From positions 1 through 64,000 of the forward strand of contig JAKQPS010000082.1 of assembly GCA_029564595.1 (NCBI GenBank): a DNA stretch of 64,000 nucleotides, written 5' to 3'. Of the stretch, positions 26,419-35,493 are shown piece after piece. A model generated the notes under the pieces. It had not been told where the DNA came from. It worked only from the letters and a program-made list of their open reading frames with translations, and did not search any database. Position 1 is the first letter of the stretch; the number at the start of each line of letters is the position of its first letter. This DNA comes from a bacterium (GTDB lineage Bacteria > UBP15 > UBA6099). Made by a program: the position numbers and the translations under genes.

Positions 26419-26802
26419 ATGGCGAAAAGCAAGATTCTGATTATCGAGGACGATCCGACGATCGTCAGTTCCCTTACTATTCTGCTGAAGGGAGAATACG
26501 AGATCGATTCGGCGAAGAATGGCGCCGAGGGCCTTGAGAAAGTGGACTCATTCAAGCCGGATTTGATCATTCTCGATCTTCTCATGCCCGGCGTTGACGG
26601 GTTTGAGGTGTGCAAGCAACTCAAACAGCAGGACAAGTACAAGGGCATTCCCGTAATCGCGCTTTCGTCTTTCACCGAACTTTACGATATGCGGTTCGGC
26701 GACGAAGACACGAAGGGATCATTGCCCTCGGATGTATATTTGACAAAACCGCTGGATCCCCCGACTCTCCTCAGAGAGATCAAGGAACAGCTCAACAAAT
26801 GA
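26419..26802 (+). CDS. single-domain (CheY-like) response regulator
   Basis: 127 residues making one receiver domain. The acidic pair is in IIEDDPT, the phosphoacceptor Asp in LIILDLLMPGVDGF, the Thr/Ser position in ALSSFTE and the Lys in YLTKPLD. It has no output domain, so it must act on a protein partner or in a phosphorelay. The pairing with the kinase just upstream is close (same strand, 15 bp gap, AAGGAG site). Confidence 0.92.
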   Translation: MAKSKILIIEDDPTIVSSLTILLKGEYEIDSAKNGAEGLEKVDSFKPDLIILDLLMPGVDGFEVCKQLKQQDKYKGIPVIALSSFTELYDMRFGDEDTKGSLPSDVYLTKPLDPPTLLREIKEQLNK

Positions 26803-26810
26803 CGCTAAAC

Positions 26811-26847
26811 GCGCGGGAGCGTTAGGATATTTAGAGCGCTCCCGCGC
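26811..26847 (+). other. GC-rich intercistronic hairpin before hydG
   Basis: GCGCGGGAGCG (26811-26821) and its exact complement CGCTCCCGCGC (26837-26847) form an 11-bp stem with a 15-base A+T-rich loop. It begins 8 bases after the response-regulator stop and 24 bases before hydG. No T-run follows. Likely a processing, stabilising or partial termination element separating structural and maturation genes. Confidence 0.75.
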
Positions 26848-26870
26848 GGAACCGTCTTGGAGGCGCAGCC

Positions 26871-28253
26871 ATGGCCGGCTTCATCGATGAACGGCTTTTG
26901 TTTGATTTGATTGAAAAAGCGAAGAATCCTTCCGCTGTAAGAGTTTCTGAGGTAATCTGCAAAGCGAAAGAGATGAAAGGTCTTTCCCTTGAGGAAACCG
27001 CTGTTCTTATGCAGGCTGAAGGCGAAGACCGGGCGGAAGAAATTTTTCATGCCGCCCGCGAAGTGAAATTCGGCATATATGGAAAAAGACTTGTATTGTT
27101 TGCCCCGCTTTACGTCACAAATGAATGCGGCAACAACTGTCTTTATTGCGCGTTCAGGCGCGACAACAAAGACCTTGTAAGAAAAACTCTTACCATAGAT
27201 GAATTGAAGCGTGAAACGCAGATTCTTGAGGACATGGGCCACAAAAGAATACTTCTCGTATATGGAGAAGCGCACGGCATAAAACTCATTGCCGAAACCG
27301 TAGAAGCCGTATATTCGGTTAAGTCCGGCAATGGAGAGATTCGCAGAGCGAATGTCAACGCGGCTCCGATGAGCGTCGATGATTTTAAGACTTTGAAAGC
27401 GACTGGAATCGGCACATATCAATGTTTTCAGGAAACATATCACAGTGAAACATTCGCCAAGATGCATCCATCCGGCAATAAATCGAATTACGAGTGGCGG
27501 CTTTACGCGCTTCACAGAGCGCAACAGGCCGGCATCGACGATGTGGCATTAGGCGTTCTTTACGGCCTCTTCGATTGGAAGTTTGACACGCTGGCGTTGC
27601 TGATGCACGCGCAGGCTTTAGAGTCCGAATTCGGCGTCGGCCCGCATACCATTTCGTTCCCGAGAATGGAGCCGGCTTTGAATTCCGACGTTGCCTGCTC
27701 TCCGCCGTATCCTGTTAGCGATTTCGACATGAAGAGAGTTGTCGCCATACTCAGGCTGGCGGTCCCGTACACCGGATTGATACTCACGACTAGGGAATCT
27801 CCCGAAATGCGCAAGGAACTGTTTGATATGGGAGTCTCCCAGTTGAGCGCCGGTTCGCGAACGAATCCCGGCGGATATTATGATGCCCGTGAACATGCTC
27901 CGGAGTCAGAGCAGTTCACTTTAGGCGACACCCGCCCGTTGGACGAAGTTATCAATGATATCGCCCGCATGGGTTATGTGCCCAGCTTCTGCACGGCTTG
28001 TTACAGGCTTGGCAGAACCGGGGGCGATTTCATGTCCATCGCAAAACCCGGCCTCATTAAGGAGTTCTGTCTGCCGAACGCATTGATGACGTTCAAGGAA
28101 TACCTTGTCGACTACGCGTCGGACGCCACCAAAGCTTCGGGCGCGGCCACTATCTCGGATCAGATTCAGGATGTCGCAAACCACACTAGAAGAAAAGAGA
28201 CCTCTGACAGGCTTGAACTGATTGAGAACGGAGAGCGAGATTTTTATTTCTAG
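26871..28253 (+). CDS. hydG: HydG, [FeFe]-hydrogenase maturase (tyrosine lyase)
   Basis: Radical SAM enzyme that cleaves tyrosine to provide CO, cyanide and the iron synthon for the H-cluster. The 460-residue protein has the CX3CX2C motif in NECGNNCLYCAFRRDN and the HydG-specific C-terminal cluster motif CTAC followed by 22 residues and Cys, which separates it from ThiH. GGAGG lies upstream of the ATG. First of the maturation genes hydG-hydE-TM1266-like-aspA-hydF. Confidence 0.96.
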   Translation: MAGFIDERLLFDLIEKAKNPSAVRVSEVICKAKEMKGLSLEETAVLMQAEGEDRAEEIFHAAREVKFGIYGKRLVLFAPLYVTNECGNNCLYCAFRRDNKDLVRKTLTIDELKRETQILEDMGHKRILLVYGEAHGIKLIAETVEAVYSVKSGNGEIRRANVNAAPMSVDDFKTLKATGIGTYQCFQETYHSETFAKMHPSGNKSNYEWRLYALHRAQQAGIDDVALGVLYGLFDWKFDTLALLMHAQALESEFGVGPHTISFPRMEPALNSDVACSPPYPVSDFDMKRVVAILRLAVPYTGLILTTRESPEMRKELFDMGVSQLSAGSRTNPGGYYDAREHAPESEQFTLGDTRPLDEVINDIARMGYVPSFCTACYRLGRTGGDFMSIAKPGLIKEFCLPNALMTFKEYLVDYASDATKASGAATISDQIQDVANHTRRKETSDRLELIENGERDFYF

Positions 28254-28278
28254 CCGCCCGACGAACTCCGGAGACCGG

Positions 28279-29295
28279 ATGCTGTCATTTGACCAAGTTC
28301 GCGACATGTTGGTTTCCTCAGACGCTGAGAGTTGCGAACGGCTTAGGCGCGCCGCAGACGACGCCAGAAAGACTTGCGTCGGAGATGAAGTTCACATCCG
28401 CGGACTATTGGAAATATCCAACCATTGCAGGCGCGACTGTATGTATTGCGGTTTGCGACGCGGCAATAAAAAAGTCCCGCGATACAGAATGAGCGACGAA
28501 GAAATAATTGATGTCGCCGCGCGCTTGGCCGACAGCGGAATTAAGACCGCTGTCATTCAGTCCGGCGAAGACCCGGCCCTTAACATTGTGCGCGTTTGCC
28601 GTTTAGTTGAAAGAATAAAGTCATCATTCGACATAGCGGTCACACTTTCTCTCGGCGAATATTCGCGCGAAGATTACGCTTCCATGCGTTCAGCGGGGGC
28701 GGATAGGTATTTGTTGAGACATGAGACTTCGGACGAAAACCTTTATGCCGCGCTCCATCCGGACTCGTCGCTCGCCAACCGCCTGAAATGTCTTGAATGG
28801 ATTAAGGATGCAGGTCTTCAAACTGGGGCCGGGATGATGATCGGCCTGCCCGGTCAAACAATTGACAGCATCGCCAATGACATTCTTTACTTGAAATCTT
28901 TTGGAGTACACATGGCCGGCATAGGCCCGTTCATTCCCGATCCTGACACGCCTCTGGGTAATGCCGCCGCCGGCGACTTCGATTTAGCCATGCGGACTCT
29001 CGCCGTCGCTCGATTGACAATGCCCCATCTCCTTATTCCGGCCACTACGGCGACCGGAGTTCTGAGACACGGAGGGCGCGCGCGCGCGCTTCAGTTCGGG
29101 GCGAATGTTATTATGGTGAATGCGACGCCCGACAGTTTTAGAGAGTTGTATAAAATATATCCGAATAAGGACAGGGACGAACCATATTCAGAAGACCCCT
29201 TCAAGTCTGCGCGGGATATGATTCTTTCCGAAGGAAGGATTGTTTCCGAAGGATACGGGCATTCCCCGATTATCTTCGGAACAAGGAATGAATAG
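28279..29295 (+). CDS. hydE: HydE, [FeFe]-hydrogenase maturase (radical SAM)
   Basis: Radical SAM enzyme contributing to dithiomethylamine-bridged diiron synthesis. About 338 residues with the CX3CX2C motif in SNHCRRDCMYCGLRRGN, AVIQSGEDPA, MIGLPGQTIDSIANDI and IGPFIPDPDTPLG. I start it at ATG 28279, five bases after GGAG; the alternative ATG 28222 would overlap hydG by 32 bp and adds an unconserved N-terminus. Directly follows hydG. Confidence 0.95.
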   Translation: MLSFDQVRDMLVSSDAESCERLRRAADDARKTCVGDEVHIRGLLEISNHCRRDCMYCGLRRGNKKVPRYRMSDEEIIDVAARLADSGIKTAVIQSGEDPALNIVRVCRLVERIKSSFDIAVTLSLGEYSREDYASMRSAGADRYLLRHETSDENLYAALHPDSSLANRLKCLEWIKDAGLQTGAGMMIGLPGQTIDSIANDILYLKSFGVHMAGIGPFIPDPDTPLGNAAAGDFDLAMRTLAVARLTMPHLLIPATTATGVLRHGGRARALQFGANVIMVNATPDSFRELYKIYPNKDRDEPYSEDPFKSARDMILSEGRIVSEGYGHSPIIFGTRNE

Positions 29296-29349
29296 GTTTT
29301 GTTTAAGTTACAATAGCTGTATCGTCTGTGTTAAGGTCGTTAAAACCTA
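29293..29349. repeat. 8-bp inverted repeat flanking the leader of the TM1266-like gene
   Basis: TAGGTTTT (29293-29300) and AAAACCTA (29342-29349) are exact complements 41 bases apart, bracketing nearly the whole gap between hydE and the next gene. Could be a looped operator or a long-range RNA stem that exposes the downstream AGGAGG site. Confidence 0.45.
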
Positions 29350-29369
29350 CAAAATACTAGGAGGAAAAA

Positions 29370-29627
29370 ATGAGCAAGAAAGTCATTATCGGAGTGAACG
29401 TGAGCAACCGGATTAAAAAAGCGAAAGATGTTCAGAAACTATTGACCGAATACGGATGCAATATTAAAACACGCATCGGTCTCCACGATGTGTCGGGGAA
29501 TTTCTGCTCGCCCACCGGATTGCTTATGATGGAGATGTTCGGCGACGCAAAAACAATCAAGGAGTTCGAGGACAAGCTTAAGGCCATAGAGGGACTGGAA
29601 GTCAAAAAGATGGTTTTCAACGGGTAA
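29370..29627 (+). CDS. TM1266-like putative regulator of the iron-only hydrogenase system
   Basis: 85 residues with an ACT/NikR-C-like beta-alpha-beta-beta-alpha-beta pattern: KKVIIGVNVSNRIKKAKDVQ, a central NIKTRIGLHDVSG, and FEDKLKAIEGLEVKKMVF at the end. This fits the small TM1266 family repeatedly found with hydEFG. It probably binds a small ligand (the ACT-fold theme) but has no DNA-binding domain. AGGAGG precedes the ATG. Confidence 0.78.
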   Translation: MSKKVIIGVNVSNRIKKAKDVQKLLTEYGCNIKTRIGLHDVSGNFCSPTGLLMMEMFGDAKTIKEFEDKLKAIEGLEVKKMVFNG

Positions 29628-29643
29628 GAGCGCTGAGAGCGCG

Positions 29644-31110
29644 ATGGCCGTTGCTTGTTTTCGCTTCAGGCAGATGGCGGAAGAGCGCAGGATAGAAAAA
29701 GATATGATCGGCGAAGTCCGTTTGGCGGCGGACTCGCTTTGCGGCGTTCACACGGCAAGGGCGCTGGAGAATTTTAATATAGCAGGCCGCCCTATTAACA
29801 GCGAGCTATCCAAGGCTTTCGGCTCTGTAAAACTGGCCTGTTTTCTCGCAAACAAATCGCTTGGATTTTGGAGCGATGACGAGGACAAGGCATCGGCGAT
29901 AGAGCGGGCTTGCGTCGAGATGGCTCAAGGCGCGCTGAACGACCATGTGCTTGTGGACGCGCTTCAGGGCGGGGCTGGAACAAGCGCCAACATGAACGTA
30001 AACGAAGTTATCTGCAACAGGGCGTTGCAGCTTTTAGGACTTCCGCCGGGCAGTTACGGTCGAATCTCTCCGACAGACGATATAAATCTCCATCAGTCGA
30101 CAAACGACACATTTCCGACCGCGATGAAGGTTGCGGCGGTGAGGATGCTCCGAACGCTAGAGGCGAGCGTTGTGGGACTTCAGGAGGCTTTTCAAGCGAA
30201 AGAGAAAGAATTCGCGCACATAGTCAAAGTGGGCAGAACTGAGTTGAGGGACGCCGCTCTCATCACTCTCGGAAGAGAAATGTCGGCTTATGCCGAGGCT
30301 CTGTCCCGCGACAGATGGCGAATCTATAAATGCGAAGAGCGGCTTCGAGTTGTTAATCTCGGCGGCACGGCGGTCGGAACAGGCCTTGCCGCTCCGCGCA
30401 GGTACATATTCTCCGTTGTCGACAAGTTGAGAGAAGTCACCGGCATAGGATTCGCTCGCGCTGAGAATCTTGTGGACGCCACTCAGAACGCCGATGTGTT
30501 CGTAGAAGTGTCCGGAATCCTCAAAGCTTTGGCGGCGACATTATTCAAAATCAGTTCCGACTTGCGGTTGCTGTCCTCCGGGCCGGACGCCGGCATAGGA
30601 GAGTTGATTCTTCCACCTAGGCAGTCAGGCTCATCAATTATGCCCGGAAAAATCAATCCGGTTATCCCCGAAGCGGCCAGTCAAGCCGCTCTCCTCGCTA
30701 TGGGATACGACTCCGTCATCGCGTTTGCCTGCGCTTCAGGCAATCTCGAATTGAATCCTTTTTTGCCTCTCGTGGCCCACTGCCTCTTGGAAAGCTGCGG
30801 CATGCTGTCAAAAGCTTGCGATTCTCTCAACAATTTGTGCGTATCAGGAATGAAGGCGGACGAGACAAGATGCGCCGAGACTGTTTCATCATCCACCGCG
30901 ACGGCGACAGCCCTTGTGGCTGAAATCGGATATGACGCGGTCTGCAAAGCAGTTGCGACTGCTAGGCTGTCTGGGAAGAGCATAAGAGACACTGTTGTTG
31001 AAATGGGTTTTATGAGCGTCGAGAAATTCGACGAATTGATATCCCCCGAAGCGGTTTGCAGGCTCGGACACGCCAATAACAGACGGGACGACAAAAGGGA
31101 TGGCTGCTGA
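29644..31110 (+). CDS. aspartate ammonia-lyase homologue in the hydrogenase maturation operon
   Basis: 488 residues of the aspartase/fumarase superfamily, with DALQGGAGTSANMNVNEVI, STNDTFPTA, the SS-loop signature SGSSIMPGKINPVIPE and a C-terminal domain. Aspartases convert aspartate to fumarate and ammonia. A homologue sits beside hydEGF in many anaerobes, which suggests ammonia or a C4 acid is useful for H-cluster assembly. The start is uncertain: ATG 29644 or ATG 29674 (MAEERRIEKD); neither has a strong ribosome-binding site. The end overlaps hydF by 11 bp. Confidence 0.88.
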   Translation: MAVACFRFRQMAEERRIEKDMIGEVRLAADSLCGVHTARALENFNIAGRPINSELSKAFGSVKLACFLANKSLGFWSDDEDKASAIERACVEMAQGALNDHVLVDALQGGAGTSANMNVNEVICNRALQLLGLPPGSYGRISPTDDINLHQSTNDTFPTAMKVAAVRMLRTLEASVVGLQEAFQAKEKEFAHIVKVGRTELRDAALITLGREMSAYAEALSRDRWRIYKCEERLRVVNLGGTAVGTGLAAPRRYIFSVVDKLREVTGIGFARAENLVDATQNADVFVEVSGILKALAATLFKISSDLRLLSSGPDAGIGELILPPRQSGSSIMPGKINPVIPEAASQAALLAMGYDSVIAFACASGNLELNPFLPLVAHCLLESCGMLSKACDSLNNLCVSGMKADETRCAETVSSSTATATALVAEIGYDAVCKAVATARLSGKSIRDTVVEMGFMSVEKFDELISPEAVCRLGHANNRRDDKRDGC

Positions 31111-32347
31111 AATGGAAAAAACGCCGAAAGGATTCAGACTGCACATCGGGTTATTCGGAAGGCGAAACGTCGGCAAGTCCAGCCTTCTGAATGCCATAAC
31201 AAGACAGCATGTTTCCATTGTTTCCGAGTTCGCCGGGACGACTACGGACCCCGTCGAAAAACCGATGGAACTGCTTCCTCTCGGCCCGGTTCTTTTCATA
31301 GACACAGCAGGGATTGACGACGAAGGCGCGCTTGGGGAGTTGCGCGTTGGCAAAACACGCTCAATTTTCGAGCGCGTCGATTTAGGAGTGATCGTTTCAG
31401 AATCCGGCGTGTGGGGCGAATTCGAAGAGCTTATTCTGAAAGAGCTTGTTTCGAGATCCGCTCCTGTCGTGGTGGTGTTTAATAAAATAGATTTGGCCCG
31501 GCCCGACGCCGACTTGGTTGAAAAACTCGCGAAAGACAAAATAAAAACTGTTGAGACCGATGCCGCGAGATCGACTGGAATAGAAGATTTCCGCCGCGCT
31601 CTTCTTGACGCGGCTCCGGAAGATTTTATCAATTCTCCCGCAATAATCTCCGACCTTGTTCCTCCGGGAGACATGGCGGTTCTGGTTGTACCGATAGACA
31701 AGGAGGCTCCGAAGGGCCGCCTCATTCTTCCTCAGGTTCAATCTATAAGAGACCTTCTTGACGGAGACTCTTACTGCATGGTTGTGAAAGAACGAGAACT
31801 TAGAGACGCGCTGGCCCGGCTTAACAGACCGCCGGCTATCGTCGTTACCGACTCTCAGGCGTTTCTAAAAGTTGCCGCGGACACTCCTGACGACATACCC
31901 ATGACAAGCTTTTCGATATTGTTCGCAAGATTCAAAGGCGACCTTGCCGAGCAGGCGAGAGGAGCGCTCGCCATTGACGACCTCAAGCCCGGCGACAGCG
32001 TTCTAATCGCCGAATCATGCTCCCATCACCCGATCGCCGACGACATAGGGCGCGTCAAAATACCCCGCTGGCTTACACAGTATGTCGGAGGCAAACTTAA
32101 CATCGACACAATACAAGGACACGATTTTCCGGCCAATCTCGCCGAATACAAACTCGTCATTCACTGCGGGGCCTGCATGTGGAACAGACGGGAGATGCTA
32201 AACAGGATATTGCAGTGCGAAAGGGCGGGGGTCCCCATATCGAACTACGGGCTTGTTATCGCTCATAGTCTTGGTATTTTGGAGCGAGCGCTGCGGCCGT
32301 TTCCAGCCGCTCTTGATGTGTTTCTTTCAAGCGGACGCCGGACCTGA
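31100..32347 (+). CDS. hydF: HydF, [FeFe]-hydrogenase maturation GTPase/scaffold
   Basis: GTPase and scaffold that delivers the diiron subcluster to HydA. The 415-residue protein has Walker A GRRNVGKSS, the switch motif TTTDPV, DTAGIDDEG and NKIDLA in the GTPase domain, a dimerisation domain, and the C-terminal [4Fe-4S] motif CSH followed after 45 residues by HCGAC, in the CxH-x(44-53)-HCxxC pattern of HydF. Completes the HydEFG set; all three maturases lie within 5.5 kb. Confidence 0.95.
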   Translation: MAAEMEKTPKGFRLHIGLFGRRNVGKSSLLNAITRQHVSIVSEFAGTTTDPVEKPMELLPLGPVLFIDTAGIDDEGALGELRVGKTRSIFERVDLGVIVSESGVWGEFEELILKELVSRSAPVVVVFNKIDLARPDADLVEKLAKDKIKTVETDAARSTGIEDFRRALLDAAPEDFINSPAIISDLVPPGDMAVLVVPIDKEAPKGRLILPQVQSIRDLLDGDSYCMVVKERELRDALARLNRPPAIVVTDSQAFLKVAADTPDDIPMTSFSILFARFKGDLAEQARGALAIDDLKPGDSVLIAESCSHHPIADDIGRVKIPRWLTQYVGGKLNIDTIQGHDFPANLAEYKLVIHCGACMWNRREMLNRILQCERAGVPISNYGLVIAHSLGILERALRPFPAALDVFLSSGRRT

Positions 32348-32447
32348 AAACTGAATCTGACAAAACAAGACGCCTCGACGATTTTACCTGATTGCCTTTG
32401 CGGTTATACTTTGTTAAAGCAAATGCGCGTGCCGATATCGACGCGTT

Positions 32448-33947
32448 TTGAAGCGAAACTTCTTGATATGTGATGGTTGTATGCTTCATACGGATTTGAG
32501 AACAAGGCTGTACGCGCTCATCGGGGCATTGATTGCCATGCTTGTGGCCGGTGGCGCGGTTACAATATGGCATTCATATCGCGCACGCTCTGCTATGAGC
32601 GATTTCGCTGGATTCGGGATGGAGTCTTTCCTTCTAGGTTATGAACTTGAAAAATCTTTGCTGAATCAAAAAGGCGTCGTCTCATATTTCTTGTTGAGCG
32701 GCGACACCGAATGGCTCGATAATCTTGACGCCCACAGAAATGAATTCGAACAGAGGTTGAAAACGGCTAGGGAGAAGGCCGACGCGGAATCATTAGCCAT
32801 ACTTAGCAAGATCGCGGTTCTATACGGAGAATATGACGCCGAAAGACAGCGCATTATTGCTATGTATCAAGAAGGCAGAATCGAAGAAGGCGCGGCCCTC
32901 CATAGCGACGCGAGAAACAAGTTTGAGGATATCCGAAGCTTGTGCAATGAGTATTCAGGAGCGGCCAACGAAAAAACAACGCGAATGTGGAACGAAAGAG
33001 CGAGAGAAGCCGGGCGGCTGGCGGGTCTTTCAGCGGCCGGCGCTTTGTTTTCTATTCTTATTTGCATAGCGCTTGCGTTTGTCATCATAACGCGCGTGCT
33101 GGACCCTATAAGACGAATCGCCGAGAAAGTCCCTCCTGAGAGGTTGAAGGAAGACTCTCAAGATGAAGTGGCGGCTCTGGATTACGGGGTGGACAAACTG
33201 CTCGACAGAATCGGGCATGCAAGCGTCGAGCTTGAGCGGAGCAGGGAACTGCTTCAACTTTCCGAAAAAATGGCTGTTGTCGGAAAGTTGGCGGCGGAGG
33301 TCGCTCACAGCATACGAAACCCGATGACTTCAATAAAAATGCGTCTCTTTTCGCTAGCTCGCGGAGCCAATCTTGACGACGCGCGCCAAGAAGACTTAGA
33401 GGTTATAGCGGAAGAAATGCGCCGTTTGGATAATATTGTGATCAATTTTCTCGAATTTTCCCGTCCGCCTCAGTTGCGCAAGCAGAGAATCGCTCTCTCT
33501 GATGTTCTCGACACCACACTGATTCTGTTGGAAAAACGCTTCGAACACGACAGAATTATGATTAGAGTGAACAGGAAAGACCCGCTGCCACAGATAGAGG
33601 CGGATCCTGAACTCTTAAAAGAAATGTTGGTCAACTTGATGGTGAACGCCTGCGAGGCGATGCCGGACGGCGGTCATATATTAATTGTCGAGGAAACAGC
33701 GGACGACGAGGAACTCGGCAGAGTCGCCAGAGTGGCGGTCAGCGACGACGGCCCCGGCATTCCGGAGCGTCTTCTTGAGAGCATCTCAGAGCCTTTCTTT
33801 ACGACGAAAGAAACCGGAACGGGACTGGGGCTTTCGATAGCAACCCGGATAATCAATGAACACGGCGGCAGGCTGGACGTCCTCTCTGTCGAGGGCGAAG
33901 GGGCCGCGTTCATTGTCAGCATCCCGATCAAGGAGGATATCTCATGA
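32448..33947 (+). CDS. NtrB-type membrane histidine kinase paired with a sigma-54 activator
   Basis: Up to 499 residues. TM1 at about 22-44, an extracytoplasmic helical sensor (about 50-190, like four-helix-bundle receptors), TM2 at about 195-215, a short linker, HisKA with His in AEVAHSIRNPMTS, and HATPase with N-box NLMVNACEAMP, G1 DDGPGIP and G2 TGTGLGLSI. Start may instead be the in-frame ATG 32481, just before the first helix. The stop overlaps the response regulator by 4 bp. Position right after hydF suggests it controls the hydrogenase island. Confidence 0.9.
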   Translation: MKRNFLICDGCMLHTDLRTRLYALIGALIAMLVAGGAVTIWHSYRARSAMSDFAGFGMESFLLGYELEKSLLNQKGVVSYFLLSGDTEWLDNLDAHRNEFEQRLKTAREKADAESLAILSKIAVLYGEYDAERQRIIAMYQEGRIEEGAALHSDARNKFEDIRSLCNEYSGAANEKTTRMWNERAREAGRLAGLSAAGALFSILICIALAFVIITRVLDPIRRIAEKVPPERLKEDSQDEVAALDYGVDKLLDRIGHASVELERSRELLQLSEKMAVVGKLAAEVAHSIRNPMTSIKMRLFSLARGANLDDARQEDLEVIAEEMRRLDNIVINFLEFSRPPQLRKQRIALSDVLDTTLILLEKRFEHDRIMIRVNRKDPLPQIEADPELLKEMLVNLMVNACEAMPDGGHILIVEETADDEELGRVARVAVSDDGPGIPERLLESISEPFFTTKETGTGLGLSIATRIINEHGGRLDVLSVEGEGAAFIVSIPIKEDIS

Positions 33948-35368
33948 ATACTATTCTGATTGTGGACGACGACATACAGCTTAGAAACAGCTTTGAAAAA
34001 CTGCTAGCCAATGAGGGCTACGAAGTAAGGACCGCGGCCACAGGCGAGGAAGGCGTCGAAGCTGTCAAGAAAGACCCGCCGGATCTGGTTATCATGGATG
34101 TCAGAATGCCCGGCATGAGCGGACTTGAAGCCTTCAAAATGATTCGAGATCGCGATCCCAAACAAACAGTGATTGTGATGACGGCTTTCGGAACTACCGA
34201 GACAGCGATTGAGGCGACCCGCATGGGCGCTTTCGATTATATTCTAAAACCTTTCGACATCCCGGACGCTCTTGAGCTTATCAGACAGGCTTTAGAGGCT
34301 TCGCGGGTTATGAAATCCAGAGTCGAGATGGACGACTCCCCGGAGAAAGCCAACCATGACGCGATAATCGGACGCAGCGAAGCCATGCAGGAAGTGTATA
34401 AAGCAATCGGCCGCGTCGCCCCGACAGACGCGACAGTGCTCGTTCGCGGCGAGTCAGGAACAGGCAAGGAACTTGTCGCGCGCGCGCTATACAACTACAG
34501 CCGTCGCGCCGACAGGCCTTTCCTTGTGATAAACTGCGTGGCCATCCCCGAAACGCTTCTCGAAAGCGAGCTGTTCGGTTATGAAAAAGGGGCGTTCACA
34601 GGCGCAGCAGGCAGGCGCACCGGAAAAATCGAAATGGCTGACGGCGGCACTGTCTTCCTCGATGAAATCGGCGATATGCCTCTCAACATTCAATCAAAAA
34701 TTCTCCGCCTCCTTCAAGAGAGAAGCATCGAACGGCTCGGCGGAAGAGAGCCGATTCCCGTCAATGTCAGGATTATCGCCGCGACCAACAGAGACCTCGA
34801 AACAGCGCTCGCGGAGGGCCGGTTCAGAGAGGACCTGTACTACAGATTAAACGTCGTCACTATCCGGGTGCCCCCGCTACGCGAGCGTTCAGACGACGCT
34901 CCTCTCCTATGCGATTACTATCTCGCCAGATACTCCGCAGAGATGGGCATAGACAATCCGGGCCTGACTGAAGACGCCAGATTGTTCGCGCGTTCCCACC
35001 CGTGGCACGGAAATGTCCGTGAACTGGCAAACGCCATGAAGAAGGCGATTATTTTCAGTCGCGGATTGCCTGTCCGTCGCGAAGACATCAGCCACGCGGT
35101 TGAAGCCGATCAAGAGGATATTCCTGACGAGGAACAGGCTGTGAGCGTGGCGAGACAATGGGTCAAGGAGATCCTCAAACGCGGGAAGGGCGAAGACTTA
35201 TACGAGTCCCTTATGGATAAATTCGGATCGATTGTGATATCCGAGGCTCTTATGATAACAGGGGGCAACAGAACGCGAGCCGCCAGATTGCTGGGTCTTA
35301 CAAGGCCGACTCTAATGGCGAAAATCGATAAGTTTAACATAACTATAGAAGCTTCAGTTCGTGGTTGA
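33944..35368 (+). CDS. NtrC-family sigma-54-dependent response regulator
   Basis: 474 residues. Receiver domain (1-120, phosphoacceptor Asp in LVIMDVRMPGMSG), AAA+ domain with Walker A GESGTGKE, the sigma-54-contacting GAFTGA loop in KGAFTGAAG, Walker B GGTVFLDEIGDM, and a C-terminal Fis-type helix-turn-helix (GGNRTRAARLLGLTRPTLMAKI). All functional motifs are intact. The window's one convincing sigma-54 promoter lies upstream of the hydrogenase genes, so this is the likely activator. Confidence 0.95.
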   Translation: MNTILIVDDDIQLRNSFEKLLANEGYEVRTAATGEEGVEAVKKDPPDLVIMDVRMPGMSGLEAFKMIRDRDPKQTVIVMTAFGTTETAIEATRMGAFDYILKPFDIPDALELIRQALEASRVMKSRVEMDDSPEKANHDAIIGRSEAMQEVYKAIGRVAPTDATVLVRGESGTGKELVARALYNYSRRADRPFLVINCVAIPETLLESELFGYEKGAFTGAAGRRTGKIEMADGGTVFLDEIGDMPLNIQSKILRLLQERSIERLGGREPIPVNVRIIAATNRDLETALAEGRFREDLYYRLNVVTIRVPPLRERSDDAPLLCDYYLARYSAEMGIDNPGLTEDARLFARSHPWHGNVRELANAMKKAIIFSRGLPVRREDISHAVEADQEDIPDEEQAVSVARQWVKEILKRGKGEDLYESLMDKFGSIVISEALMITGGNRTRAARLLGLTRPTLMAKIDKFNITIEASVRG

Positions 35369-35493
35369 GTTGTTTCGGGAGCATGTTTTCTTTCCATTCT
35401 CATTTATTATCTTAATCGCCGGCATTAAAATAGTCGGCAGTCGCCGAACGTGAATGACGCGAGTCGCGCAATTACGCAAATGAGAGAGACACA

